Assembly (NCBI GenBank): GCA_028718185.1
Contig: JAQUMH010000001.1
Location: 467,186-531,185 of the forward strand
Direction: 5' to 3'
From: Elusimicrobiota bacterium
Lineage (GTDB): Bacteria > Elusimicrobiota > UBA8919
DNA: 64,000 bases
Made by a program: the position numbers and the translations under genes. The notes below the pieces were generated by a model. The model was not told where the DNA came from. It saw nothing but the letters and a program-made list of their open reading frames with translations, and did not search any database. Below are positions 23,896-33,050 of the stretch, piece after piece. Numbering within the stretch: the stretch's first letter is position 1; the number at the start of each line of letters is the position of its first letter.

Positions 23896-24799
23896 TTGGT
23901 TGTATTGTTTGTTTATCAGTTTGGACTTGCTGTGAATCCACCGGTTCCGTTTTCTTCATCGGCAACTGCTGGGGTTGCTGCTGTTGTATATTATCAGGGA
24001 CATTATTCCTTCTTAATCCCTGCCTTTTCATTTTCAACTGCTTCATTTGTTCAGAACGCCTTTCTTTCATCTTTTGAAATCTACCCATTGCAAGTTGTCT
24101 CATTTTTGTCCGTCTTTCAGGTGATTCTTTCTTCAGGCGTTCCCTAAGTATCTCCAACCTTCCCTTAAGCACCTTATTGCGTTCTTTATATCTCTCCATT
24201 ACTTCTGTTAACTTATACGGTCGTGAGGGATTTTGATCTTTTAAAACAGTAGTTTGTTCATCCGGTTTTACGCTTACTTCTTCCTTAATTGAATCATTCC
24301 CGCTTTTTACTGCAACTTCACCTTCAAATACGCCAACATCTGTTTTATCTGCAGCAGCTTCCACTGCAAACTCTGTACCTCTTACAGCGACAACAGAAGT
24401 AAGAGAGTGAACTTCCATTTTAGTATTTTTTAGCTTAGCTATATTTGCTATGATTTTACCTAACCACAAAGATATTTTTGAATTGTGTTTTTCTTTACCA
24501 ATCTCAAGCGCATCAACTGATGCCTCAGTATTTTCGCCTATATATATAAGTGAACCGTCATCCAACTCCAAATTACAGGATGAATTCTTTGCAGTTTTTA
24601 TCCTGTCTTTTAACTGTACAGGCATTTCTTCAACTGCAGGTATGTATTCAGTTTCACCATTCTTAAGTATCTCCACTACACCCTTTACTTCTCCCACTTC
24701 TCCCGGATAATTCTGTTTATCTTCAGCATATGCATAAATTGAAGCCATAAAAACTATTCCTAAAATACAGCCAAACAAACGTTTTAAACTTTTTCCCAT
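23693..24799 (-). CDS. Secreted FecR-domain protein with TVQPx repeats (3' frameshift)
   Basis: The start is taken at 24799 (MGKSLKRL), 4 nt after GGAGGTG; an upstream ATG at 24817 is unlikely. A signal peptide (about 1-25) is followed by a FecR-type beta domain (about 30-160; LDDGSLIYIGENTEASVDALEIG, VHSLTSVVAVRGTEFAVEAA, VGVFEGEVAV). Next is a Lys/Arg/Glu-rich helical part (LERLKKES-like), a Gln-rich part and about eleven TVQPx pentapeptides. The frame ends in KRYSQQ at 23693. One added base in the A4 run at 23712-23715 would continue the TVQP repeats and add about 28 residues to a stop at 23616, close to the terminator. So the end is probably frameshifted or variable. Confidence 0.85.
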   Translation of the reverse strand: MGKSLKRLFGCILGIVFMASIYAYAEDKQNYPGEVGEVKGVVEILKNGETEYIPAVEEMPVQLKDRIKTAKNSSCNLELDDGSLIYIGENTEASVDALEIGKEKHNSKISLWLGKIIANIAKLKNTKMEVHSLTSVVAVRGTEFAVEAAADKTDVGVFEGEVAVKSGNDSIKEEVSVKPDEQTTVLKDQNPSRPYKLTEVMERYKERNKVLKGRLEILRERLKKESPERRTKMRQLAMGRFQKMKERRSEQMKQLKMKRQGLRRNNVPDNIQQQQPQQLPMKKTEPVDSQQVQTDKQTIQPTTVQPATIQPTTVQPATVQPTTVQPETVQPTRVLPETVQPITVQPGTVQPIKEQPTTVQPAKRYSQQ

Positions 24800-24839
24800 A
24801 TTCACCTCCGAATACATTTTGCTTCTTTTACTCGTAATT

Positions 24840-24868
24840 ATACTACTAAATTTGTTTTATTCTGTCAA
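24840..24868 (-). promoter_or_regulatory. Promoter of the second FecR-domain gene
   Basis: TTGACA (24863-24868), 17-bp spacer, TAGTAT (24840-24845) on the minus strand; leader about 33 nt with a GGAGGTG ribosome site. Confidence 0.7.
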
Positions 24869-24930
24869 GAAAAAAGGTGACTCGATGCCGAGCATTGGGA
24901 TTTGTCACTAACCTGTCAAGCTAACACACC

Positions 24931-25890
24931 CTAATGTGCACTCCCAAACCTATAGCCAATTGATATTCTTTGATTTGGATTAAGCGTATCAACCAAACCA
25001 ATCCCATAATCAACCTTCAGTCCTTGCATTTGAAAACCTGCACCAAGAGTTATCTTATCAATATCATAACCCACTTTGTAGCCAACTCGCAAAGATATAA
25101 TCCTTTTAAAACAATACTCAATACCTATGTTTTCTCTGATGTTACTTTCATTTGATTTAATTGTGTCAATGGCGATTAAAAAATTGTGGTTTTGCAATAT
25201 CGCCTTTTTGTATGCTATTCCTAATCTTATGTTCATAGGGAGTGCGTCTGCTTCTTCTATATATTTAAGTTTTGTCCCTATATTTTGAATAGAAAGTCCG
25301 GTTGAAAACCCATCAACACCAGTTTTGTATAAAACACCAAAGTCCCCTGCATATGCTGTACCCTTATATGTTTCTACAAGTTTGGATGAAAGATATTTTG
25401 CATTTATCCCCAGTGAAAAATTATTAAATATTTCCCTGCCATAACCAATTGTTCCAACTATATCTTGCTGTGCCTTAACATTTCTTGAAGTACCATCCAG
25501 ATTATTCCATTCAAAATTACCACCATCATAATAAAGAAAACTTGCTCCAAAACTGCCTATTCTTACTGACGGTGTCCCTACCCACCCGATTAAGCCATAA
25601 TTTTCATCTACCCTGCCTCTCAAATACATACTCGATATTTCATTGTTTTCTATATTCACCAAACCTGCAGGGTTATAATAAAGTGCATTTGCATCATCAC
25701 ATACAGCGACAAATGCCTCGCCCATACCTGCAACCCTGGCACTTATTGTCTGATTCAGAATCCTTGCGCCGGATGTTCCAGCAGCAGCGGAAAAACAGGA
25801 AGTAGGGATTAGAAAGTAGAAAGTAATAAAGATAAAAACTAAAAAGTGAAATTGCTTCTTATATCCTATAAATAATAATTTTTTTATCAT
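24931..25890 (-). CDS. PorV/PorQ-family outer-membrane protein
   Basis: 319 residues. After a signal region (about 1-36), residues 40-319 follow the PorV/PorQ signature: ARILNQTISARVAGMGEAFVAVCDDANALYYNPAGLVNIENNEIS, then alternating barrel strands up to the C-terminal strand QRISIGYRFGSA. It aligns end-to-end with the barrel part of the fusion at 12159-13871 but has no CsgG-like domain. It starts 5 bp after the large secreted protein at 25896, so the two are co-expressed; PorV proteins bind type IX cargo signals. The signal peptide (residues 19-31) is encoded across a 7-bp array. Confidence 0.88.
   Translation of the reverse strand: MIKKLLFIGYKKQFHFLVFIFITFYFLIPTSCFSAAAGTSGARILNQTISARVAGMGEAFVAVCDDANALYYNPAGLVNIENNEISSMYLRGRVDENYGLIGWVGTPSVRIGSFGASFLYYDGGNFEWNNLDGTSRNVKAQQDIVGTIGYGREIFNNFSLGINAKYLSSKLVETYKGTAYAGDFGVLYKTGVDGFSTGLSIQNIGTKLKYIEEADALPMNIRLGIAYKKAILQNHNFLIAIDTIKSNESNIRENIGIEYCFKRIISLRVGYKVGYDIDKITLGAGFQMQGLKVDYGIGLVDTLNPNQRISIGYRFGSAH
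25798..25832. repeat. Heptamer array in the PorV signal-peptide region
   Basis: GGAAGTA, GGGATTA, GAAAGTA, GAAAGTA, ATAAAGA on the plus strand; read in frame as part of the TFYFLIPTS stretch of the signal peptide. Confidence 0.85.
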
Positions 25891-25895
25891 AATGT

Positions 25896-28800
25896 TTATT
25901 TAACAATGCAAATCTTTTTTGTCTGTTTGAATCCTGGTCCTTCTATATGAACATAATAAATTCCCGAAGCAACAACATCTTCGCCACTGTTTTTACCATA
26001 CCAATCTACTGAATATGTTCCTGCAACCACATCATTATCAACAAGGCTTTTTATGAATATTCCGTCTATTGTATAAAGTTTTATTGTTATATGTCCCGGT
26101 ATAGTAGTATTGTAATACACCCTGCATATATCACCTTTTGTTGGATTAATTACATTATTTACCGGTAATATATGGTCCTGTTCCAATCTCGTCTTAAATG
26201 CAGAACTTATTGTTGCAAAACATATATCTCTTCCATGCAAGTAAAATACCCGTTTCCCATCATAAGAAAACTTTGGACTTCCATACCCATAAACATAACT
26301 GGCTGGTGCAAGCTGCTTCCTTTCTGTGCCATCAGGATTTGACATAACTATTGCATATATATTCCGCCCTTGATACAAATCCTCATTATAAACTATTTTT
26401 AAACCATACCAGTCTATATCAGTAAAAGTATTTAATCCGTTTACGGAACCACTTACAATATCAACGATTTTATAACTTGTATCATCCGAATCCCGGCATA
26501 TTATTTTTGTTCCGTCTTCAGACCATGATTTTAGAGAATACAAATCACCTGCCGTGGTTACCTGCTGGTTTAATCCATTTTCATATACCCATAAGTTTCT
26601 TCCGTTTATATACGCTAATCTTTGCCCAACCGGTGAATAAAGCGGGGTAGAACCTGAAGCAATCCTTTGCTTATTTGTACCGTCCGGGTTCATTATATAT
26701 AATCCAGAAACGCCATTTATAGTTCCATTGAACACAACTTTTGTTCCATCCGCTGAAAACGCCGATATACCGGAAAGAATATCCGGACTCAGAACAAGTT
26801 CGACAAGTGTAGAAAAATCGCTCAAATAAAGTTCGGTACCTGAATTAAAAACAATCCCCTTACTTTCATGTGACCATGATATATTAGTAGTAGAACTAGA
26901 ACTGCTATTGCTCCACATTGCAGAGCCATAAATATCTTTCACTTTAACCCGATATTGACCGTCGTATAAATATGAATATGCTATTTTTGTACCGTCCGGA
27001 GAAAGTTTTGTAATCGTATAATTAGTTGTTGTCATTTCAATAAGAGTATCATTTTTACTGTTCTGGTCAATTGTTCTTAATTCCTTTTTACCTTCAAAAT
27101 CAGCTATATAAACAACTTTTTCACTAATATCAACCAATTCAAAACCATATGGCAGAATATTATTCGTAAGATTTTTATTGCCGGTCCCATCTGTTTTTAG
27201 CGTGTATATATTCTGAACTGAAGCATAACCTATTTGATCACTTTCAGGTGAAAAACCAAAAAAATTAAAAGTATTATATTCACTATAATCTAATATATTA
27301 GTATCGCCTGTACCATCAGCATTGATTTCATAAATGCCATTGCTGTCCGTTTTATAATATATTTTTAAACCGTCAGGCGACCATTTCGGCCCGGAATAAC
27401 TTTTAGGTTCCAGCGTTAATTTTGAATTACCTGTACCATCAGGATTTATAGTATATAAATAATAATCCGGCGAAGAATTGTCCCTGTAAACAATCTTATT
27501 ATTAGATGACCAGTCAGGATATATACCATCACATAAATAAATTGAGGCACCGCCTGTTGATGTTATAATTCGTATTTCACTGGTTGAGGAACCAGTATCA
27601 TAATATACAATACTATTGCTGTCAGGTGCCCATGATAAATAATTTTCTAAAGATTCTGCAAGATAGATATGACCTGTTCCATCAGCATTTATTACTGAAA
27701 GTATCCCGGTATTTTCAACAATAGCTATTTTAGAACCATCAGGGGATACTTTAATAGAATTTATTGTTAATGTAGATGTATATATAACAGTTTTTCCTGA
27801 ACCACCCAAGCCCATAATACAAATAGATGAATTTGCATCTGTATCTGTTTTTCTAATATAGGCAATTTTATTTTGTCCGGGAACAAATTTCGCTCCTGAA
27901 TTAATATATTCATCATTCGTAAGCCTCTTTTTACTTGTACCGTCCGAATTCATAATATACAAATCCCTTTTACTTTCTGTATCGGAAAGATAAATAATAC
28001 CGGAATTAGACCAATCTAAACCGGTATATGCCAAACGATTTGTAATTAGTTCTGTTGTCCAGCCGGCACTTCCTTTTGGTGCGTCTTCTATTGGAATGCT
28101 TATATAATTCTGGTTTGTTTGGTTTGAGGAAAGATTCCCGTATGCTCTATTTGACGGAGTGAAGTTATAGTTACTTTTTGCAGGCATTATCGTGTAATCT
28201 CCGCCTTCTAAAACATTTTTAAATTCATAATAGCCGTTTATATCCGTTGTGGATGCTGATATTTGAGTTGTAGATTCCGTCAACCCTGCCAAGACATCGT
28301 TGGCCGGTGTTCCATTTGAATCCTTTATATAACCACTGATTGTAATTAGTTGAGGCGCTAAAACATCAGGCGCTTCAACAGATATTGTCGCACCGGTTGC
28401 AAGAGTACCCCATCTATCATATGCTACAAAATAATATTTATATCCTGTTCCCGAAGACAAACGGGTGGAATATGTATAAAGTTTTCCATCACTGTATGTT
28501 ATATCATTTATATCAACTTCGTTCATTAGATACGAATTCCATGCTCCTCCTGTCGCTGTCGTTATATAAACTCTCGGATACGGATTCCGTGGAGCATCGT
28601 TGTTGGTATCTGAATATTTTACCCTGTATATAAATATTGTTGAAGGACCGCCTGTTTCAGGATTTAAACCATCTGAAGCATAATCTGTCTCTTCAGTCCA
28701 TGAAATAACAGGTGCGGTATTGGTAGAACGATAATTAAGATATCCCGTCCAACTGATATTTGAAGGTTTAAGTTTCAAATAATATGTCTGTGATAATGCT

Positions 28801-29183
28801 GCAGTGTATTTAAACGGATTCCCGGATAACTTGAATGTTACTAGATTTGTCCCGGTAGAATCGCTATATAAATAAGCATTACAATTATTTAAATAGTTAG
28901 TAAAAGAAAAATAATATGCTGTACCTGATGTCATTGATATTTTAAACCAATCTGTTGTATCTGTAGCAGCTAAATCATGAGGTCCGTGTGATTGGGTTTC
29001 AGAAGTGGGTGTTATAACTGTTCCATTTTCTGCGCTGTCATCTGTAGAATCCCACGCATCTGCGCAAAGGCAGGTAAGCAATAAAACCTGAAATAAAAAA
29101 ATAAATATTACAAATATGAAACTGCGAAACCTTGAGTGAATGTTCATTGTTTTATTAAATGTTACTGTTTCCAAATACTTCAA
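25896..29183 (-). CDS. Large secreted TolB-like beta-propeller protein with FlgD-like tail
   Basis: 1095 residues. Signal peptide within 1-45 (the start may be the inner ATG at 29147). Residues about 48-150 form a PPC-like domain (DTTDWFKISMTSGTAYYFSFTN). About 155-275 are one copy of the repeat found five times in 13883-16558 (ISWTEETDYASDGLNPETGG). About 280-365 form a carboxypeptidase-regulatory-like fold (SGYIKDSNGTPANDV). About 370-1000 are many PD40/TolB-type blades (SPDGSKIAIV, WSPDGLKIYY, MNPDGTNKQR). The last about 85 residues form a FlgD-like Ig domain ending GIYYVHIEGPGFKQTKKICIVK. A PorV gene follows after 5 bp. It is probably a surface or exported protein; ligand unknown. Confidence 0.88.
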   Translation of the reverse strand: MKYLETVTFNKTMNIHSRFRSFIFVIFIFLFQVLLLTCLCADAWDSTDDSAENGTVITPTSETQSHGPHDLAATDTTDWFKISMTSGTAYYFSFTNYLNNCNAYLYSDSTGTNLVTFKLSGNPFKYTAALSQTYYLKLKPSNISWTGYLNYRSTNTAPVISWTEETDYASDGLNPETGGPSTIFIYRVKYSDTNNDAPRNPYPRVYITTATGGAWNSYLMNEVDINDITYSDGKLYTYSTRLSSGTGYKYYFVAYDRWGTLATGATISVEAPDVLAPQLITISGYIKDSNGTPANDVLAGLTESTTQISASTTDINGYYEFKNVLEGGDYTIMPAKSNYNFTPSNRAYGNLSSNQTNQNYISIPIEDAPKGSAGWTTELITNRLAYTGLDWSNSGIIYLSDTESKRDLYIMNSDGTSKKRLTNDEYINSGAKFVPGQNKIAYIRKTDTDANSSICIMGLGGSGKTVIYTSTLTINSIKVSPDGSKIAIVENTGILSVINADGTGHIYLAESLENYLSWAPDSNSIVYYDTGSSTSEIRIITSTGGASIYLCDGIYPDWSSNNKIVYRDNSSPDYYLYTINPDGTGNSKLTLEPKSYSGPKWSPDGLKIYYKTDSNGIYEINADGTGDTNILDYSEYNTFNFFGFSPESDQIGYASVQNIYTLKTDGTGNKNLTNNILPYGFELVDISEKVVYIADFEGKKELRTIDQNSKNDTLIEMTTTNYTITKLSPDGTKIAYSYLYDGQYRVKVKDIYGSAMWSNSSSSSTTNISWSHESKGIVFNSGTELYLSDFSTLVELVLSPDILSGISAFSADGTKVVFNGTINGVSGLYIMNPDGTNKQRIASGSTPLYSPVGQRLAYINGRNLWVYENGLNQQVTTAGDLYSLKSWSEDGTKIICRDSDDTSYKIVDIVSGSVNGLNTFTDIDWYGLKIVYNEDLYQGRNIYAIVMSNPDGTERKQLAPASYVYGYGSPKFSYDGKRVFYLHGRDICFATISSAFKTRLEQDHILPVNNVINPTKGDICRVYYNTTIPGHITIKLYTIDGIFIKSLVDNDVVAGTYSVDWYGKNSGEDVVASGIYYVHIEGPGFKQTKKICIVK

Positions 29184-29204
29184 TTAAAAACTTATAGTCC
29201 TTCA

Positions 29205-29241
29205 GGTTCTATTGTTATGAAAGAATTTTGACAATAGAACC
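29205..29241 (-). terminator. Inverted repeat, possible terminator
   Basis: GGTTCTATTGT (29205-29215) and ACAATAGAACC (29231-29241): an 11-bp perfect stem with a 15-nt loop, downstream of the EF-hand gene. No immediate T-run, so the role is uncertain. Confidence 0.5.
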
Positions 29242-29264
29242 CGAAGAAGCCATAAAAATATTTT

Positions 29265-30194
29265 TTATTTTCCACCACGCTGGTTGCGTTCTGCCCGATT
29301 CTGTATTCTTTCCCCGCGGTTGTCCATCCTTTCTCCGCGCTTTTGCATTTTTTCCCCGCGGTTTTGCATCTTTTCGCCTTTATTCTGGAGAGCTTCTCCT
29401 TTTTTTTCAAAACCTTTTTTTTCAAGAACATCGCCTTTTTTTTCTACTTTTTCACCTTTATTTTCAAGTTTTTCACCGCGTTTCTCTAAACCTTCTCCTC
29501 TCTTTTCAATTCGTTCACCAATTCTTTCTGCTGCATACGGGTGATCTTTTATAAATTTTTCTCTTTCTGCGGGCTTCATATCTAACCACTTTTTATGCCC
29601 TCTTTCTAAATCTTTTGCCCATTCAGGGTGCTGTGTAACCCATTTAACATAATTCGAATTTTTGAAAAAATAATTAGCAGCTTGCGGATGTCGGATAATT
29701 TCCTTTACTAATATAGGATGTTCGTTAACCCACTTTACGAAGTTAGGATGTTTTACAAACCATGCAGCCTCATCTTCTGAGAATCCTTTTCCCTCATTGA
29801 CTTCTTTTTTTCTTGCTAACTTTGTTTCATCCTTTGAAATCTTACCATCTTTATTGATATCTGCTTTTTTAAACGCTTTTTTATCTGCAAACCTTTCAAA
29901 ACCTTTTTCTTTATTAGCTACCTCATCCTTTTCAAGTACGCCATTGCCGTTTTTATCGGCATCTTTAAACCTTTCATCATCATATTCGTTGAGAATTTTT
30001 TCCTTTGTTTCCTTTTCTTTTTTATCAGATGATACCGAATTGTCTGACGGTGTTGCCGGTGTCGCAGGAGTCGCCGGTGAAACCCCCGGTTCTGCCGGAG
30101 TTGCGGGTGTAGCAGGATTGGCTGCATTATCTGATTTTGCAAAAACACTAACTCCTATAAACAACATTACTACTAACAAAATAACTTTTTTCAT
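29265..30194 (-). CDS. Exported EF-hand protein with Lys/Glu-rich repeats
   Basis: 309 residues: signal peptide (MKKVILLVVMLFIGVSVFA), a PATPATPAEP linker, and two EF-hand loops (DADKNGNGVLEKDEV near residue 80 and DINKDGKISKDE near 112). A middle region has repeated HPxxxKWVxxHP motifs (FVKHPNFVKWVNEHPILVKEIIRHPQAANYFF). The tail consists of degenerate seven-residue repeats (EKRGEKLENKGEKVEKKG type). The EF-hands predict calcium binding in the periplasm. It has a GGAGG ribosome site and lies downstream of the DUF3106-like and sigma-factor genes. The HP-repeat family is not recognised. Confidence 0.8.
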   Translation of the reverse strand: MKKVILLVVMLFIGVSVFAKSDNAANPATPATPAEPGVSPATPATPATPSDNSVSSDKKEKETKEKILNEYDDERFKDADKNGNGVLEKDEVANKEKGFERFADKKAFKKADINKDGKISKDETKLARKKEVNEGKGFSEDEAAWFVKHPNFVKWVNEHPILVKEIIRHPQAANYFFKNSNYVKWVTQHPEWAKDLERGHKKWLDMKPAEREKFIKDHPYAAERIGERIEKRGEGLEKRGEKLENKGEKVEKKGDVLEKKGFEKKGEALQNKGEKMQNRGEKMQKRGERMDNRGERIQNRAERNQRGGK

Positions 30195-30410
30195 TTTTTA
30201 TTCCTCCTTTTTGTATTTAGGATGGTCAAACCATACCCTGTTTTATGAAACCTGCATTACCTACTGCTTAATCAAATCCACAAACTCACCCCCCTTTTTT
30301 AATTTTTCATTAGTGATTCCCGTTCTCCACTTAGTTAAACCCTGTTTCACGAAAAAAGTTCCGCTTGTTTAATGGTTAATCTTTTAAAACTAACATCGGA
30401 ATCTTTTATT

Positions 30411-31163
30411 TTATGGTTTGCTCTGCCGGTTAAAATCCCGAATAACTTCTTCCTTGTTACGAAGATTTCCCTTGCGATTACGAATATTCTTCTGCATTTC
30501 CTGCCTTTCTTTCCTGCGGTTGCGAATATATTCTTTTTGGTCAAAGTCACTTTCTTTTGAATCATCAGGTTTCCTGTCCCTTGGAACAAAATTTTTATCT
30601 TCGAGCGGACGATCTTTGCCCGGCTTAAGATAGGAATCCTTTTTATTTAACTGCTGACCTTCTTTTTTTTCTATGGATTCTTCTCGCTTTTTTAAATCTT
30701 CTTCTGAATCACCCAAAAATATTTTTCTTTTTTTTAAAAATGCCCGCCGCAATTCTTCTCTTTTTTCCGGTGAAAGTTTCTCAAATCTTAAATATTTCTG
30801 TTTTAATATTTCTTTTTTTTCCGGAAGAAACTTTTCGTATCTTTGATAATTATCTTTTATTTTATTTTGCTCTTTTTTAGGCATACTTTTAAATTTTATT
30901 GATTCCTTTTTAAGTTCCTTTATTTGTTCCGGGCTTATTCTTTTTGCTCTTTCCCTTATTATTTGGCGTTCCTTTTCAGAAAGATTTTGCCAGCGCCTGA
31001 GATTTTCTTTATAAGTATCATTGGAATCCTCTTTCGTTTTAACGGCGACTATTTCAACTTTTGAATTTTCCTGAGCATAAATCACCGAACTGAATAGAAA
31101 AACAACAACCAGCTGAAAAACAATAATATTAATCCTTATATTTATTCTCATTTCTTTATCCAT
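30411..31163 (-). CDS. Exported DUF3106-like protein
   Basis: 250 residues: signal peptide (IIVFQLVVVFLFSSVIYA), then three to four helical repeats of the pattern RWxxLSxExRQxIRxxxKxxSPExxxELKK...KYLRFEKLSPEKREELRRAF, which is the DUF3106 pattern. A highly charged Lys/Arg/Asp tail follows. Function unknown; the similarity to Spy/CpxP-type helical periplasmic proteins is only general. It begins directly after the anti-sigma gene, so it belongs to that operon. Confidence 0.75.
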   Translation of the reverse strand: MDKEMRINIRINIIVFQLVVVFLFSSVIYAQENSKVEIVAVKTKEDSNDTYKENLRRWQNLSEKERQIIRERAKRISPEQIKELKKESIKFKSMPKKEQNKIKDNYQRYEKFLPEKKEILKQKYLRFEKLSPEKREELRRAFLKKRKIFLGDSEEDLKKREESIEKKEGQQLNKKDSYLKPGKDRPLEDKNFVPRDRKPDDSKESDFDQKEYIRNRRKERQEMQKNIRNRKGNLRNKEEVIRDFNRQSKP

Positions 31164-31164
31164 T

Positions 31165-31680
31165 TTAAAACTTGTTATCTAAACTTTCGACGACTTCAAG
31201 TTCGCTTACTAATTTGTAATTTTTCAGTAATTCAGTGTTTTCGTATAAATCCAGATTCCTAATAATATCTTCATCCGTAATTGTAGTTACCGCTTGTTGT
31301 GCAGCATTATTATTTATTTTATCTAATTGCTCTTTGCTTATCCGTCTTTTCCAAATTATAGAAAAAGTAAATACCATAATTATAAACGAAGCTAAAGCCG
31401 GAACTAAACGCCAAAAAATAAATTTAGGCGTTTTATAACTAACCTTTACTATCTTTGTCCGCTCTGAATGAATTTTTTGCATCAATGAGGCAGTAAAACC
31501 ATCGTTTAACTTTGGCGTAACATAACTATCTAATATCTGCCATGATTTAGAAATTAACTCTCTCTCTTTTTTGCAATAAATACACGCATTAATATGTACC
31601 TCAACCTTTTCTTTACATTTTCCGGAAAGGTCACCTTCCAAAAGAGGAACCATTAATTTCTTTACTTTCTTACAATTCAT
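31165..31680 (-). CDS. Anti-sigma factor with zinc-finger (zf-HC2) domain
   Basis: 171 residues. N-terminal zinc finger of the anti-sigma type (MNCKKVKKLMVPLLEGDLSGKCKEKVEVHINACIYCKKE), with the H-x3-C-x2-C core. A single membrane helix (FWRLVPALASFIIMVFTFSIIW, about 88-110) and a periplasmic tail follow. It should hold the sigma factor encoded just upstream (31739-32320) at the membrane. Together with DUF3106-like and EF-hand genes it forms a stress-type operon. Confidence 0.88.
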   Translation of the reverse strand: MNCKKVKKLMVPLLEGDLSGKCKEKVEVHINACIYCKKERELISKSWQILDSYVTPKLNDGFTASLMQKIHSERTKIVKVSYKTPKFIFWRLVPALASFIIMVFTFSIIWKRRISKEQLDKINNNAAQQAVTTITDEDIIRNLDLYENTELLKNYKLVSELEVVESLDNKF

Positions 31681-31738
31681 TTTCTACCCCTCCACTTAAT
31701 ATAACACAAGTAACACAAAAAAGTTTCGCATAAATCGA

Positions 31739-32320
31739 TCATTTATTAAAATACTCTGTTAAGTTTTCTTTTAAATTTATCTTTGCCCTGTGTAAAAGTG
31801 ATTTTACAGCTTTAACCGAGCAATCCATTATTTTTGCTATATCTTCATACGGCAGTTGATCATACCGGCATAATATTACGGTCATTTTTTGATTAGGCGG
31901 TAAAGAATCAATTGCTTTTTTAACAATCATAACTTGTTCATTATTTAGCATAGAATCTAAAGGAGTGGGAGTTTTCGAATCGTTGATCTGATTAGTAACA
32001 GTATCATTCTTTAATTCCGTATCACTGTCTATTGATACTGTTTTCAGTCTCTTTTTACGCAATTTATTAAGGCAAGTATTCTTACATATAGTGTAAAACC
32101 ATGTGGTAAACTTTGCTTTTGATTTATATGTATCTTTTGCATTATAAATCTTTATAAATATTTCCTGTGCTGTATCTTCTGCTTCCTGGTAATTTCCTAA
32201 AAACCTGTAAGCAATATTAAAAACCCGGGTTTTGTGGCGTTCTACCAGTTTTTCAAAACACGATTCTTCGCCATTTTGAAAACGCACCATCAACTGAATA
32301 TCTTCGTCAAAAATGTCCAT
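31739..32320 (-). CDS. ECF-type RNA polymerase sigma factor (first)
   Basis: 193 residues from the ATG at 32320 (MDIFDEDIQLMVRFQNGEE); an upstream in-frame ATG at 32380 lies in the preceding terminator region. Region 2 reads RVFNIAYRFLGNYQEAEDTAQEIFIKIY and KAKFTTWFYTICKNTCLNKLRKKR. Region 4 reads LPPNQKMTVILCRYDQLPYEDIAKIMDCSVKAVKSLLHRAKINLKENL. The membrane anti-sigma gene follows after 58 bp. Confidence 0.92.
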   Translation of the reverse strand: MDIFDEDIQLMVRFQNGEESCFEKLVERHKTRVFNIAYRFLGNYQEAEDTAQEIFIKIYNAKDTYKSKAKFTTWFYTICKNTCLNKLRKKRLKTVSIDSDTELKNDTVTNQINDSKTPTPLDSMLNNEQVMIVKKAIDSLPPNQKMTVILCRYDQLPYEDIAKIMDCSVKAVKSLLHRAKINLKENLTEYFNK

Positions 32321-32368
32321 TTTATTATAAATAACAATCTTTTGGCTTGCCTCAAGACAGGCAGAAAA

Positions 32369-32416
32369 CCCCCAATACATGTTCCAATAAAATCAAAACG
32401 ATGCGGGGGTTTTCAT
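32369..32416 (-). terminator. Inverted repeat / terminator after the Spy-like gene
   Basis: AAAACCCCC and GGGGGTTTT form a 9-bp stem with a loop of about 30 nt between the Spy-like gene and the first sigma gene; TTTT follows on the minus strand. Confidence 0.6.
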
Positions 32417-32467
32417 TAATATAATAATATTTCAACAAATTGTCAAGTTGTGAATTTATTTAATATG

Positions 32468-32986
32468 CTACTCTTTTTTATTATTAGTTTCGGATCCTTT
32501 TTTCATCATTTTTTCTTTTCTTTCCCCTTTTAACTGCAAGAGTTTCTCCTGTTGTTCTTTAGTTAAAACATTATAACCTTTCTCCATTGCATCTATCATC
32601 GCAATTTTTGAATCTAACTGAAGCGAGGAAACCTGCTTAATCTTTGAACGGGCAGCAGAAAAATCCGGTTTATCCTGCCTGACAATTTCACGCAAATCCA
32701 AACCGGCAAGTTTTATATCCGCATTTCTTTTAATAGTTTCTTTTGTGTAATCTAAAACAATTTTTTCCAGTGCTTTTACCTGTTCATCCGTGAGATTCAG
32801 TTTCTGCTTGATACTTAAATATCTCTTTATATTGCCTATTTCTTCATTATTGTTCTCTTTTCTTTGTTGCCTTAACTCCCTATTCGGCATCCCCTGTTCA
32901 TTACCCTGAGGCGCCTCTGCAAAACCATACTCCACCCCCAACATCAAACAAGCACAAACAACTGCCAAGCCAAAAAACCTTTTCAT
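32468..32986 (-). CDS. Spy/CpxP-like periplasmic protein
   Basis: 172 residues from the ATG at 32986, which follows GGGAGG (the upstream ATG at 32998 has no ribosome site). Signal peptide (MKRFFGLAVVCACLMLGVEYGFA), then helices with LSIKQKLNLTDEQVKALEKI and NVLTKEQQEKLLQLKGE, the paired LTxEQ motifs of the Spy/CpxP/CnrX group. Such proteins act as periplasmic chaperones or metal/stress sensors that feed ECF sigma systems. It lies between two ECF/anti-sigma pairs. Confidence 0.82.
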   Translation of the reverse strand: MKRFFGLAVVCACLMLGVEYGFAEAPQGNEQGMPNRELRQQRKENNNEEIGNIKRYLSIKQKLNLTDEQVKALEKIVLDYTKETIKRNADIKLAGLDLREIVRQDKPDFSAARSKIKQVSSLQLDSKIAMIDAMEKGYNVLTKEQQEKLLQLKGERKEKMMKKGSETNNKKE

Positions 32987-33050
32987 AAAACCTCCCATAT
33001 ATACCCCGCTGTTGCGAGGCTATAAATTTACCACCAATCAAAGATGTAAT

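Noticed and set aside
23625-24147. Long plus-strand ORFs rich in Cys/Val/Leu
   Set aside because: They are the antisense shadow of the TVQPx repeats; no ribosome site and composition set by the repeats.
32321-32380. N-terminal extension of the first sigma factor
   Set aside because: It reads through the terminator-like inverted repeat; region 2 begins properly from the ATG at 32320.
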